This document shows, piece after piece, positions 25,901-35,332 of a DNA stretch of 64,000 bases. Below the pieces are notes generated by a model. It saw only the letters and a list, made by a program, of their open reading frames with translations, was not told the origin of the DNA and searched no databases. Origin of the DNA: DAOUTY01 sp964453665 (GTDB taxonomy: Bacteria > Chloroflexota > Dehalococcoidia > SZUA-161); assembly GCA_964453665.1 (NCBI GenBank), contig CAYVQT010000002.1, positions 26,903 through 90,902 of the forward strand, in the 5' to 3' direction. How positions within the stretch are numbered: the first letter of the stretch is position 1; every line of letters starts with the position of its first letter. A program made the position numbers and the translations under genes.

Positions 25901-28900
25901 TTGTCCTTGACATACGGGGCCGTCGTTGGAGGCGGTAGCGGTAGGCGGAGTGTTGACGACGACGACAGTTGTATCGGTATCTGAACATCCATAAGAATCG
26001 GTTACTTCGAGAGTATAAGTGCCGGCAAACGCTGGGCTGACAATGGCATCCTGATCATAGCTATCGAATGAGTTTGGCCCTGTCCAGTGGTAGGTGGACA
26101 TGCCGTAGGGGTCGCCATAAAGAGTGACATCGTTGCCCCCGCAAACGGGGCCACTATTTGAGGCAGAAGACGTCACATCACAGCCTGTGGTAAAGGTTTC
26201 ATCAGCACCATAGACGGTGCCGTGGCCGACGGCCTTGGCCCTGAAGTGGTAGGTGGTATTGGGATCGAGGCCGCTGAGGCTGGCGTTGAATGTCCCGGTT
26301 CCGGTCATGGGCCATGGTGGGCTGGTTTCATTATCATAGGTATTATCGTTTCCAGTGTAATAGGCATCGGTCGCCCATTCAAAGGTGACATCGACTGAGG
26401 AAGCGGTACCCCGGTCGGTGAGGTCACCGTTGAGTGTAGCTGAGGTGGTGGTGACATCGCTGGCGGTATTGGTTGTTACCGATGGCGGGGTGCTGATGGT
26501 AGTAAAAGTCAAATCGGTGCCGTTACCCGTTCCGTGGTCTCCTGTGGCTTTAGCCCTGAAGTGGTACATGGTGCCTGGCGACAGACTGGAGAGGTCGAAG
26601 TAATAGGTGCCAGATTCCTCCGTAGTCCAGGGTGGGCTTGTCTCATTATTGTAGGTTTCGCCGTTAGTGGTGTAATAATCGTCAGTTGCCCACTCGAATG
26701 TTACATCTACCGTATTATTTGGAGGATCAAGGACTATAACAGAACCCAGGCTGGTGAGGTTACCGTTCAGCCTGGCGGAGTTCAGGGTTATATTAGTAGC
26801 ATCGAGAGTAGTAACCTCCGGCGGGTCGGTTGTTGTGGTGAAGGTCATGTCAGCGCCATAAGCGTTACCATGACCTACGGCCTTAGCCCTGAAGTGGTAG
26901 AGTGTCCCTGGTGCCAGGTTCAGGGCCTGCTGGTTATAGGAACCGGTAGCGGTCAGTGTTGCCGGGGTAGTTTCCTGGCCATATGTATTGCTGTGTGTTG
27001 TGTAATAATCATCAGTCGCATACTCGAAGGAAACATTGACGGATGAGGCGGTTCCCATATCGCTAAGCGTTCCATGCAGGGTAGCCGAGTATGTTGCGAC
27101 GTTGGAGTAACTGTCGGTGGTCACAGTTGGCGGCGTGCTTAAGGTGGTGAACTGCATATCGCTGCCAATAGCGGTTCCGTCACCCACAGCCTTGGCCCGG
27201 AAATGGTAGGTCTTAAAGGGTTCGAGGCCGCTAATAGGAGCGCTGAAGGTACCTTGGCCGGATAAGGGCTGCGGTGAAGTCTCGCTGCCATAGCTTGTAT
27301 TAAGGCCGTACTCGAAATAGACATCAACGGAAGAGGCACCGCCAGTATCGGTCAGATTACCGTTGAGGGTAGCCGAATTTGTAGTGATATCGCTTGCACT
27401 ATTGGTTGTGACCGCAGGTGGAGTTGTGCCGGTGGTGAAGGTCATATCGTTGCCGTTGACAGTGCCGTCACCCGCTGCTACCGCCCTGAAGTGGTATGTC
27501 GTATTACGCTGAAGGCTACTGACAGAGGCAGAAAACGCGCCGGTTAAGTCCCTTGGCTGCCAGGAGGTCACACTCCCATAGCTTGTGGTCAGGCCATACT
27601 CGAATCTAACATCAACGGGTGATGCGGAGCCCATAGCTGTGAGATCGCCGTTCAGAGTTGCTGTCCTGGCCCCTACACTGCTGGCAGCGTTAGTTACAAC
27701 AGCAGGTACAACATCGTTGGTGTCGGTAGCTGTGTTATTGTTTAGATCGTTGTCAGTGATATACATAGGCGGGGTTACTGTTGCTGTGTTTACCAACGGC
27801 TGGCTCATCGTTGGGGAGACCGTTCCCTGGATTGTAAATGTGGCGTTGCCCCCGTTCAGCAGGTTGAGTGTTGTTTGTATATTGTTCCCAGCCCCGCTGT
27901 ACGCTCCGCAGACCGATCCCGGTGAGGCGACGGCTGTCCAGGTGACGCCGGTGATGTCAGCGGGTACAGTATCTGTGAAAACCGCGCCGGTGGAATATTC
28001 GAGGCGCAGGTCGTTAGGACCGTTGTTGGTGGCCACTACTGTGTATGTAATGGGGTCGCCGGGAGCGACGCTGGTCTGGCCGTCAGTCTTGGTTACCTCG
28101 AGGTCGGCAGGTATCGCCACCGAGATGTTGCGGATCTCGTGATAGTTTGTGGAACCACCGGTGGAGGCGGCGAAACCCAGTTTGAGCGTGTCGGGAAGTG
28201 GAACCATGCCCGTTCCTGTGGTAAGGTCGTAGTCGGCGATGAGTTCTGTCGGCGTATTACCCGCACCGAACTGAATGCTGAGCGTCAGCTTCTTATCGGT
28301 CGAGATGGTCATATAGACTCTACGATAATCATCCCCCGTTTGAGACGGGCGGCTGCTCACCCCTGGGATATCTATGCCCTGGGACAGGGTTCCAGTCGTG
28401 GTCTGGTAATAGTAGCTGTTGGGATCGCCGTCGCCGGTGCTGTTGCCGGAGCCGCGAATAGTAACCGAGTCGGGGACCTTGCTCGTTTGGAGGTATCCGT
28501 GGTGACATCTAGCAGAGTCTTCTGCGGCGAAGTTACCCCACTCATCAATACCGATGCCCACATAGGCGTTGGACAGCCCGGGAATGTCGCCGCAGCCATT
28601 GGCATATCCCAGGGAGCCGCCGGCATCGCCTATCTGGAACTGTCCCGAGGTGGTAATGCCGTCATAGAGGAAAAAGGAGATTCCGTCAGCCCCGTCACCA
28701 CCCCAGGCGGTATATTCGAAGCTGACAACGATTCCATAAGACGAGTGGAAATCCGTATCGTAATATGCATAGCCGAACTCATCATTGCCAACGCCAGTGA
28801 GTCTTAACCATCCCTGTCCATCAGGGTCAGCTCCTCCTGACGTTAGAACGGCAGATCCGCCCAGCACCCATCCCGTCATCGTGTCATCCATGCATGACTC

Positions 28901-28999
28901 GAAAACGGGGAGGCCATCAGCGGCTGCTGCGCCTGGCAGGATGCTGAACGCTGTCGCGATCAGCAAACCCAGAAGTAAAATACGAAGGCCTTTGATCAT
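22929..28999 (-). CDS. Giant surface protein with lectin-like, DUF11, Fn3-like and PKD/Ig-like repeats (contains assembly gap)
   Basis: One gene of more than 2000 residues, interrupted by 100 Ns at 24935-25034 that shift the frame; the apparent two genes (22929-24923 and 24902-28999) are one. Order from the start: signal peptide (1-26), an L-type-lectin-like domain (DGADGISFFLYDG), a DUF11 domain (SVAPGDPITYTVVATNNGPN), six Fn3-like repeats ending TTYHFRAKAVGDG or similar, Ig/PKD-like repeats (GGMSSYSWSGPDSFSSS) in 80-residue tandem units, three more Fn3-like repeats, and a C-terminal signal with YPNIYIGIAAAFGVAILGYF then RRR. GGGAG precedes the ATG. It is probably an adhesin attached by the exosortase just downstream. 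Confidence 0.88.
24880..25683. repeat. 240-bp tandem repeats encoding 80-residue Ig/PKD-like units
   Basis: Units start with GTACAGCCCCCGTTGGTG at 24880 (cut by the gap), 25035, 25275 and 25515, with nearly identical copies at exactly 240-bp spacing. The 55 bp left of the gap equals the 55 bp right of it. In-frame restoration needs the true gap to be 185 bp plus a multiple of 240. Copy number in the real genome is unknown. Confidence 0.92.
24935..25034. other. Assembly gap of 100 Ns
   Basis: A round 100 Ns is probably a placeholder for unknown length. It falls inside identical tandem repeats, the usual cause of short-read assembly breaks. Confidence 0.97.
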
Positions 29000-29219
29000 A
29001 TAGCTCCCGCTTTTTGTTACTCAGCCTGCTGAGTTGACACAGCTACCGAATACCACTTCAGGCCAGAGCTTTACATAAAACCTGGCCTTTGTGGTATGTA
29101 TTTACCTTCTGAATTACCACATTCTTAATTGCTAGTTTACGAGGACAGGACAGCTACGTACTCTTCGCAGTGTACGCCTTTGCCTGTTACACTGGTCTGC
29201 CCATCTATGTGAACAGAGC
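29000..29219 (-). promoter_or_regulatory. Leader region of the giant surface-protein gene
   Basis: 220 bp between a terminator and the ATG at 28999. It should hold the promoter. It contains a weak inverted repeat (GTACG arms near 29157-29176 on the plus strand) and CAGCCTGCTGAG close to the start. I see no known riboswitch consensus. Confidence 0.4.
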
Positions 29220-29267
29220 AAAAAAGGGGCATCGCTGCCGTCTTTTGCCCGGCGCTGGTGCCCCTTT
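29220..29267 (-). terminator. Intrinsic terminator (minus strand)
   Basis: The stem GGGGCA/TGCCCC is extended inside by a GCCG/CGGC helix, and on the minus strand is followed by six Us (A-run 29220-29225). It ends the transcript of the small anchored protein gene, leaving a 3' untranslated stretch of about 230 bases. Confidence 0.75.
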
Positions 29268-29500
29268 AAACAGATTCGCTGTTATCTAATGGTTTACATA
29301 GTCAAAAGAGATATGCGATTATGCACTGATTACGTGCATAATGTCAAGTACTTTTAGCTATGTTTAGAAGTACATGTGCTTGACTTTACTTAACTTATCC
29401 TCCCATTTTTTTGAGAAGTCTGTTTGGGTATATTTGAGGTCTGAGAGGGTGTTGTGTGGCTTGCTTGACTTTGCAGAATACTAAAATTGTACAGTTAAGG

Positions 29501-29977
29501 TCATCTGTTCCAGCTACGTAGGACTATGCGTGCTACTCCTCCTACAAGCAGTACCTCAACGATGGAGGCGGCAACCAGGCCGAAAATAAGCCAGATATTT
29601 GTGGGTGCTGCTTGAGTGGGTGTTGTAGTAGCGGTGAGATCACATCTTATGTTCTCCCCGTTGTATAAGGTTCCGGTTTGTTGTGCCTTATAGCCATCTA
29701 CTGTAAAATATACCGCTGTACCATCGGGATAGATAATGCCCTCTGGAGGGTATATTGCTGTGGAGTATGTTGATGGGCCGTAGCCCGTTGGTGTGATGGT
29801 TGAGTATTCGTCATTTCCGATGATCGCTGTTATAACAGTGCCGTCGGGCACATTAGCGCCGTCTAAGGTGGCTATACCCGTAAAGCGGCAGATAGGAGAG
29901 TCATCGGCCGAAGCAGTGAATTGGCAAATGAGAAGCACTACGGCTGCTATAAATACTAATGCCCTGACTTTTGTCAT
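29501..29977 (-). CDS. Small secreted protein with C-terminal anchor, hypothetical
   Basis: 158 residues. A signal peptide covers about 1-24 (KVRALVFIAAVVLLICQFTASA). A beta-rich domain carries PDGTVITAIIGNDEY and PDGTAVYFTVDGYKAQQ, then a Thr/Pro linker and a C-terminal helix, APTNIWLIFGLVAASIVEVL, ending RIVLRSWNR. The PTN-x-W start of the helix resembles those of the other two anchored proteins in the region. I chose the ATG at 29977; an upstream TTG at 29983 adds two residues. Function not recognised; surface location inferred. Confidence 0.75.
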   Translation of the reverse strand: MTKVRALVFIAAVVLLICQFTASADDSPICRFTGIATLDGANVPDGTVITAIIGNDEYSTITPTGYGPSTYSTAIYPPEGIIYPDGTAVYFTVDGYKAQQTGTLYNGENIRCDLTATTTPTQAAPTNIWLIFGLVAASIVEVLLVGGVARIVLRSWNR

Positions 29978-30351
29978 AATCAACTACTCTGCTTAACGAT
30001 GTTGCTTTACCCCGTATGCTTGTTTCTTAGAGTAAATGCTGGCCTGATAGGGATAAACCGGGATGCGACTGTCTCTAAACGGGGTATTGAATTTCCCCTG
30101 TGTAGGCCATCTTTTGACTAGAGCAGCATCGTTTTAACCAGTGTGGTTCCGAATCCCTTGCTGTACTCGCTGGCGATATATATAATACCACATGAAATCC
30201 AGGCAAGAAATTGAGGAAGTAGCTATCGATTATGAGGATGACGTGTTAATATTAGGCGGGATATTATACTCTTATAGTGAACCATATATATTGTTCTACC
30301 AAATCAGGGGCTGAGTGTTGTATATTCCCTGCAATAGTGTGGGAGGAGAAA
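29978..30351. other. 374-bp divergent intergenic region
   Basis: It separates the minus-strand anchored protein from the plus-strand coiled-coil gene, so promoters for both should be here. AT-rich strings fit -10 boxes (TATTAT near 30269, and ATATATATAATACC near 30177), but -35 boxes are unconvincing. Nothing else is seen. Confidence 0.4.
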
Positions 30352-31203
30352 ATGAGCGAAGATGAAATGAAGGAAATCGAAACAATTAAGGCGCTTGTCG
30401 AATATATGTGGAAGCAGGAGAATATTGACAAGATCAGTGACGAGATCCGGGGGCATGTCGATAGGATAGTCGGCGAGGTTAAGGAGAGTGTTGAGGAGCG
30501 GATAAATGGTGAGATCGTTGAAGACGTGGAGAAGCGAATCGCCGCTGAAATCAAGGGGGATATTAAGGAGAGACTTGCTGCTGAGATCAAGGAGGAGATC
30601 GGGAGAACCACGGGTGAGATAAGAGAAGGTGTTCAGGTGCAGATCACCCGTGAGGTCAAGGGTAAGGTTGAGGAGAGGCTTACAAAGGAGATTAAGGATC
30701 ACGTAGTAAAAATTACACGTGATATGGAGAAAGATACTAGAAAGCAGATCACTGAAGAGATTAAGGGACATATTGGCAGGATCGCCGGTGAGGTGGGAAA
30801 GAGTGTTGAGGAGCGGATCGCCAGCGAAATCAAGGGGAAGGTTGAAGAGAAGCTTACAAAGGAAATCAGGGAACAAATTACGAGACAAGCCGCTGATATG
30901 GCGAAAGAGGCTCCACGGCACACCACCGGCGATAAGAAGGGGCAGATTGCGGAGATCACCAGCGAGATAAGAAAAGAAATTGAGAAGCAAGTAGCTGCCG
31001 AAGTCAGTGAACACATTAGCGAAGTCACTGACGAGATCAAGCAGAATGTCGAAAAGCGAATATCTGCTGAAATTGAGAGGAACGTTGAAAAGCGAGTTGT
31101 AAAAGGCCCTAAGCGCACGCGGCTTTATCTGGCGTTTGCTCTCAGTCTGGCCAGTATAGGACTGGGAATAGCCATCGCCGCGCTTGCTGGATTGGTCAGT
31201 TAA
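30352..31203 (+). CDS. Tail-anchored coiled-coil protein with 11-residue-type repeats
   Basis: 283 residues from the ATG at 30352, which has GGGAGGAG just upstream; an in-frame ATG at 30277 lacks one. Nearly all of the chain (about 20-250) is charged amphipathic helix built of degenerate units such as AAEIKGDIKERL and TKEIKGHIGRI, resembling apolipoprotein-like hendecad repeats. A single C-terminal helix (YLAFALSLASIGLGIAIAALAG) anchors it, leaving the coil probably in the cytoplasm. The function is unknown; scaffolding or lipid-surface binding is a guess. Confidence 0.82.
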   Translation: MSEDEMKEIETIKALVEYMWKQENIDKISDEIRGHVDRIVGEVKESVEERINGEIVEDVEKRIAAEIKGDIKERLAAEIKEEIGRTTGEIREGVQVQITREVKGKVEERLTKEIKDHVVKITRDMEKDTRKQITEEIKGHIGRIAGEVGKSVEERIASEIKGKVEEKLTKEIREQITRQAADMAKEAPRHTTGDKKGQIAEITSEIRKEIEKQVAAEVSEHISEVTDEIKQNVEKRISAEIERNVEKRVVKGPKRTRLYLAFALSLASIGLGIAIAALAGLVS

Positions 31204-31298
31204 TTAATTGTAGAAGCGTGATACACGGGGAGAGCCTTTGCGTGAGTCATCAGGATATAGTGCCGTAGATTGACTGAGGGGCCTATTTCCTGTGATGA

Positions 31299-31304
31299 TA
31301 TAAT
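31299..31304 (+). promoter_or_regulatory. Extended -10 promoter for the dehydrogenase-kinase pair
   Basis: TGATATAAT gives a TG-extended perfect -10 box. A TTGACT lies 23 bp upstream, too far for a standard spacer. The start would be near 31311, leaving a very short leader before the GTG at 31323. Confidence 0.5.
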
Positions 31305-31322
31305 TCCTGCACGAGGTGTTAT

Positions 31323-32318
31323 GTGAAAGCGCTTATCTTGGCTCCATTCTCAGCCACTGCTTTAGCAAGGCTCGGACAGAGCATGGAAGTTATCTATGAA
31401 AGCTGGATGGATACGCGAAAATTGCTGTCGTCAGACGAACTTGTTCAACGTATTCAAGGACAAGATATGGGGGTAGTGGTTATCGAGGCGGACTTTATTT
31501 CCCGGGAACTCTTCGAGAATGTGACAAAGCTGAAGCTACTGGGGGTTTGCAGGGCTGATGTCGTGCATATTGATGTAGAGGCGGCCACCGAGCATGGTGT
31601 TCTGGTAGTAAATGCTCCGGCCAGAAACAATATCGCTGTGGCTGAACTGGTTCTGGGATTGATGCTCTCTCTGGTGCGGAATATCCCGGTGTCCCATGAC
31701 ATGGTTATCTCGCGCAAATGGGTTGACCCGACCGCGGCCTATTTCTCACTACGTGGCACTGAGCTTACGGGAAAGACCATAGGTATAGTGGGCTTCGGGG
31801 CTATTGGTAAGCAGGTGGCAAAGATGCTCAGCGTCTTCGACACCTCTATATTGGCTTATGATCCTTATGTCGATGCCGATCAAGCCAAGGATTCTGGAGT
31901 TAAATTAATTGAACTGGACGAATTGATGGCCGGGTCGGATATAATCACTTTGCATTGCTCGACAGCACCCGGGGCGATAGGCCTGATAGATGCAAGCAGG
32001 ATAGCGTTAATGAAGCCGACTGCTTATCTGGTGAACACGGCCAGCACTTATGTGATTGATATGGATTCGATTACTCAAGCTTTGAAGGAGAAACGAATCG
32101 CTGGAGCTGCTTTCGATGTCTATGAGACGTGGCCGGTACGGCCTGACAGTCCATTGCTGGAGTTGGATAACGTTGTCCTTACACCTCACATCGGTGGTGC
32201 TACTGATGAGACTATTTTGCGTCATTCACAGATGATTACCGATGACATAGAAAGGTTCCTGAGGGGGGAGAAACCCAAGAACCTGGTTAATCCTCAGGTG
32301 TGGGATGAGCGTATCTAG
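31323..32318 (+). CDS. D-isomer-specific 2-hydroxyacid dehydrogenase-like protein (degenerate active site)
   Basis: 331 residues, starting GTG with GAGGTG upstream. The NAD-binding fold is clear: TGKTIGIVGFGAIGKQVAKML, and the late LTPHIGGATDET with the conserved His. The catalytic Arg of this family (normally NTARG) is Ser here (LVNTASTYVID), and the Glu of DVFxxEP is Trp (DVYETWP). It overlaps the kinase gene by 14 bp. It is closest in look to SerA-like proteins, but with two of three catalytic residues changed it may have a different reaction, or only bind NAD. Confidence 0.88.
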   Translation: MKALILAPFSATALARLGQSMEVIYESWMDTRKLLSSDELVQRIQGQDMGVVVIEADFISRELFENVTKLKLLGVCRADVVHIDVEAATEHGVLVVNAPARNNIAVAELVLGLMLSLVRNIPVSHDMVISRKWVDPTAAYFSLRGTELTGKTIGIVGFGAIGKQVAKMLSVFDTSILAYDPYVDADQAKDSGVKLIELDELMAGSDIITLHCSTAPGAIGLIDASRIALMKPTAYLVNTASTYVIDMDSITQALKEKRIAGAAFDVYETWPVRPDSPLLELDNVVLTPHIGGATDETILRHSQMITDDIERFLRGEKPKNLVNPQVWDERI

Positions 32319-33834
32319 TAAGTACGTTTTAGCTATAGATGCCGGGTCCGGCGGTGGACGTGCTCTCATTATCGATCTCCAGGGCAACCTTGTTTCGTCT
32401 GCTTCCCGGGACTGGACATATGATGTCCCCGCTGATGCTGGTCCACTGGGTAAAGAATTCGACCCCTCATATTTCTGGGGCATCATCTGCCAGCTCATTG
32501 TGGAGGCTATTAAAAAGGCTGGCATAGCTTCAGTTGATATTATTGCTGTCAGTGCTGCCAGCCAGAGGCAAGGTGTGGTTTTTCTCGATAAGCACGGAGA
32601 GGAGCTGTATGCTGGCCCTAATACTGACATCAGAGCGATAATCGAAGGATTCTCCATCGACGGTGAATATGGCGGTGAGGTTTACGGCATCACCGGCCAT
32701 GCGCCCTCTTTACTCTTCACTCCTGCCAGACTGCAGTGGTTCAAAGCGAATCGCCCCGATATCTACGAGCGCATAGCCACTGCCTTGCCAATTGGTGACT
32801 GGATTATATATAAGCTTTCTGGACAGCGGGTGGCCGAGGCCTCTCTGGCAAGCGGTATAGGATTGGTTGACGTTTGTGAAATTCAGGAATCAAGTCGCCT
32901 AATGGAAATGCTCGGGCTGTCCGAGGGTATTTGCCCCGGGATTACCGCTGCGGGTAGTCGCGTTGGCAATGTCACAATAGAGACCGCTGCGAAAACGGGC
33001 CTGACTCCGGACACATCTGTCGTTGTCGGTGGGGGCGATACCCAGTGTGGCCTGCTGGGCATGGGGGTTCGGGAGGAAGCTCAGGTCGGGATTGTGGCTG
33101 GCTGGAGCGGCTCCATTCAGATGGTAACGGCTGAACCCATCATCGACTCGGAGGGCAGGACATGGACGACATGCCATGTCATTCCCGGCAGGTGGATTCT
33201 GGAAAGCAACGCTCAGCAATCGGGAGGTGCCTATCGCTGGCTCAAGGGGATTCTGTTTGACGAAGCAAATGGTTCGGAAGAAACATACTCGTTGATGGAC
33301 AAGATGGCGCAGGATGTGCCACCTGGCGCTGGAGGTGTGCTTGCCTTTATCGGCCCGACGGTGATGGACATGAGGCGTATGAGACCAAGCCTTGGCGGGT
33401 TCATTTTCCCTGTGACGCCAAGTGTGACTGATATCAGGAAAGAACATCTCGTCAGGGCGGCATTAGAGAACCTTTGCTTTGCTTTCAAGGCTAACTGCGT
33501 TCAAGTAGAAGAAATCTCGCGGCTGCGAATGAAGAAAGTCTGCATCGGTGGAGGATTGGCGCAGAGCCGGTGTCTGGTTCAAATTCTCTCTGATGTACTT
33601 GCCACTCCGGTAACTGTTTTCGAGGTACGTCATGTTACCTCGTGGGGGACGGCTATGTGCGCTGCCGTAGGCTCCGGCATCTATGACAGCTTTGAGCAGG
33701 CTTTTGAGGCAATGAAGCCCAAGTCTAGAGTAGTCGAACCAGACCATCAAAACACTCAAGAATGCAGTAAGTTCTATGAGAAATGGCTTTATGCTCATGG
33801 ATGGCTGGACAAGTTGAGTGAAGATTTAGGATAA
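32305..33834 (+). CDS. FGGY-family carbohydrate kinase
   Basis: 509 residues. The N-terminal ATPase-fold motif is LAIDAGSGGGRALIIDLQG, and the second domain carries VVGGGDTQCGLLGMG and IGGGLAQSRCLVQ. The start of the protein resembles autoinducer-2/xylulose-type kinases, but the substrate cannot be settled. It overlaps the dehydrogenase gene by 14 bp and is surely cotranslated with it, so the two probably act on the same sugar or hydroxy-acid. No sugar transporter is adjacent. Confidence 0.9.
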   Translation: MSVSSKYVLAIDAGSGGGRALIIDLQGNLVSSASRDWTYDVPADAGPLGKEFDPSYFWGIICQLIVEAIKKAGIASVDIIAVSAASQRQGVVFLDKHGEELYAGPNTDIRAIIEGFSIDGEYGGEVYGITGHAPSLLFTPARLQWFKANRPDIYERIATALPIGDWIIYKLSGQRVAEASLASGIGLVDVCEIQESSRLMEMLGLSEGICPGITAAGSRVGNVTIETAAKTGLTPDTSVVVGGGDTQCGLLGMGVREEAQVGIVAGWSGSIQMVTAEPIIDSEGRTWTTCHVIPGRWILESNAQQSGGAYRWLKGILFDEANGSEETYSLMDKMAQDVPPGAGGVLAFIGPTVMDMRRMRPSLGGFIFPVTPSVTDIRKEHLVRAALENLCFAFKANCVQVEEISRLRMKKVCIGGGLAQSRCLVQILSDVLATPVTVFEVRHVTSWGTAMCAAVGSGIYDSFEQAFEAMKPKSRVVEPDHQNTQECSKFYEKWLYAHGWLDKLSEDLG

Positions 33835-34191
33835 GCCTGCGGGAAAGCTGTAGTTCGGTTTTCAGTATTTATCCCCGGGTTGTCTTCTTAGGACAGAGAT
33901 CAGGATACCCCGTGCACGGAATTAAAAAACGGCAACCCCCTTTGGATTTTCCGTAAAGGGATAGGGTTGTTCACCGAATTGCCTTCTGGAAAACCCGAGA
34001 CCAATTGTATTGGTCGTAAGTTCAGCGCCTTTCTTCAGTTGTTGCTGTATTTCCCCTCACAAGGATTGGTAAACTTTTTTCCTATCAATGATTACCAGAA
34101 AGAGCTATTGTAGGTATGTGAGAAGGTGTGCTAATGTTTAATTAGGATAGTTCCGCCGTTGATAACTCGTTGTTAACGCAGGGGGTGAGCT
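33835..34191. other. 357-bp intergenic region with one stem-loop
   Basis: The stem-loop at 33933-33969 pairs CAACCC with GGGTTG and CCTTT with AAAGG across a small bulge. No T-run follows, so it is not a clear terminator, and it matches no riboswitch I know. Near the right end GTTGATAAC and GTTGTTAAC form a close direct repeat (34158 and 34170), a possible operator for the HTH gene. Confidence 0.45.
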
Positions 34192-34407
34192 GTGAGACAG
34201 ACAGTTAAGGGTGCTACATTGGAGGCCTTACTGACCACTCGACAGGTGGCGGATTTCTTGCAAGTCAGCATATGCACCGTGAGGCGTTGGAGTGACAAAG
34301 GAATGCTGGGATTCTACCGCGTTGGCTCACGGGGCGATAGAAGGTATCGAAGAGTGGATGTTCTGAGCTTTCTGAAAAATACCCCTGCTAACCAAAGAAA
34401 TACATAA
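34192..34407 (+). CDS. Excisionase/MerR-type helix-turn-helix protein
   Basis: 71 residues, GTG start after GGGGGTGAGCT. A single domain: LLTTRQVADFLQVSICTVRRW followed by KGMLGFYRVG and a wing RGDRRYRRVDVLSFL. It is a paralogue of the HTH protein at 39303 that begins the archaellum operon, sharing RRWS, the G(S/G)RGD core and DVL(S/A)FL. It lies 140 bp before a response regulator gene. It is likely a DNA-binding regulator rather than a phage excisionase, since no integrase is present. Confidence 0.87.
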   Translation: MRQTVKGATLEALLTTRQVADFLQVSICTVRRWSDKGMLGFYRVGSRGDRRYRRVDVLSFLKNTPANQRNT

Positions 34408-34547
34408 ATGATGGGTAAGTATGTCTCTGCTGAATCAGGTAGTCCTGTTAACAGTGTCTGGAAGCGAAATAGAGTGACTAGTAGTAAGGCGCACATGAAG
34501 AAATTCCTCGTGGATGTTAATCCAGCATATATCAATCGGAGCGTAGG

Positions 34548-35225
34548 ATGGAGAACGACAAAGGGACGATATTAATAGTTGATGACGAAGAGTCTCTAAG
34601 GGGCGTAGTCTACCGCAAGTTGCAATCGCAGGGCTACAATTGTGTCGTGGCGGTTGACGGCAAGGATGCCATTTGGAAGGCGTTTTTACAGGATTTTGAT
34701 ATTGTACTCATGGATATCAAGATGCCGGGCCTGTCGGGCATGGAAGTTCTGCCCAGGATAATGATTGATCACCCCGATACTTGTGTGGTGATGCTGACCG
34801 CAGTGTCCGACACACAAACGGCTGTAGACGCTATGAAGTTGGGGGCGTATGACTACTTGACTAAACCCTTCAATATGGATGACCTCGTGATGAAAGTGGA
34901 AAAAGCTCTGGAAAGAAGAAGGTTGGTACTGGAGAACAGAGAATATCAACTCCGATTGGAGCAAAAGGTTCAGTGGCAGGGGGGGCAGATACAGCAGTAC
35001 CGTAGCGAAGCTGAAGAGGCTCTTAGCCGGGAGCAGGAGGCTCTTACTGAACTGGAGGCTGAACGCCATTCACGGAAGGGATTCTCCGGGAAGTTGTCTC
35101 ATTTATTAGGTGGTGGGACGAATGATCCGCGAGGCGACGTGAGAATTGCTGAACATAGTAAGACGGGTAATGAGAACAAGCAGAAGCAGAACGGAATTCC
35201 CGAAGAGCGGGATAAGGAATCATGA
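34548..35225 (+). CDS. Response regulator, receiver domain with C-terminal coiled coil
   Basis: 225 residues. The receiver (about 6-125) has the acidic pair DDEES, the phospho-acceptor Asp in FDIVLMDIKMPG, Thr in VVMLTAVSD and Lys in LTKPFN. From about 125 to 185 is a Glu/Gln-rich coiled coil, then a disordered polar tail. There is no DNA-binding or enzymatic output domain. It could serve the orphan PAS kinases of this window, or signal to the archaellum motor; both are inference. Confidence 0.9.
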   Translation: MENDKGTILIVDDEESLRGVVYRKLQSQGYNCVVAVDGKDAIWKAFLQDFDIVLMDIKMPGLSGMEVLPRIMIDHPDTCVVMLTAVSDTQTAVDAMKLGAYDYLTKPFNMDDLVMKVEKALERRRLVLENREYQLRLEQKVQWQGGQIQQYRSEAEEALSREQEALTELEAERHSRKGFSGKLSHLLGGGTNDPRGDVRIAEHSKTGNENKQKQNGIPEERDKES

Positions 35226-35332
35226 AGTGCGTCATAAATCCGATGTTCAGTATATTGAATACCCGGGCTTTCTAACTCTACTGAGCAAGCACAGGCGGTC
35301 TGACTGTGTACGTCTATTGAAGAAAAGCGTTG

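Noticed and set aside
29100..29219. c-di-GMP or other riboswitch before the giant surface gene
   Set aside because: ACAGGCAAAGGC on the minus strand looked suggestive, but the other conserved GEMM segments are missing.
30304..31118. Long minus-strand frames opposite the coiled-coil gene
   Set aside because: Antisense shadows of a low-complexity repeat; the plus-strand gene has the Shine-Dalgarno and a sensible helix plus anchor.
33933..33969. Terminator or riboswitch after the FGGY kinase
   Set aside because: A stem-loop is there, but with no T-run and no match to a known riboswitch; kept only as a note.
34192..34407. Phage excisionase and a prophage
   Set aside because: No integrase, attachment site or other phage gene is nearby; the paralogue in the archaellum operon points to a regulator.
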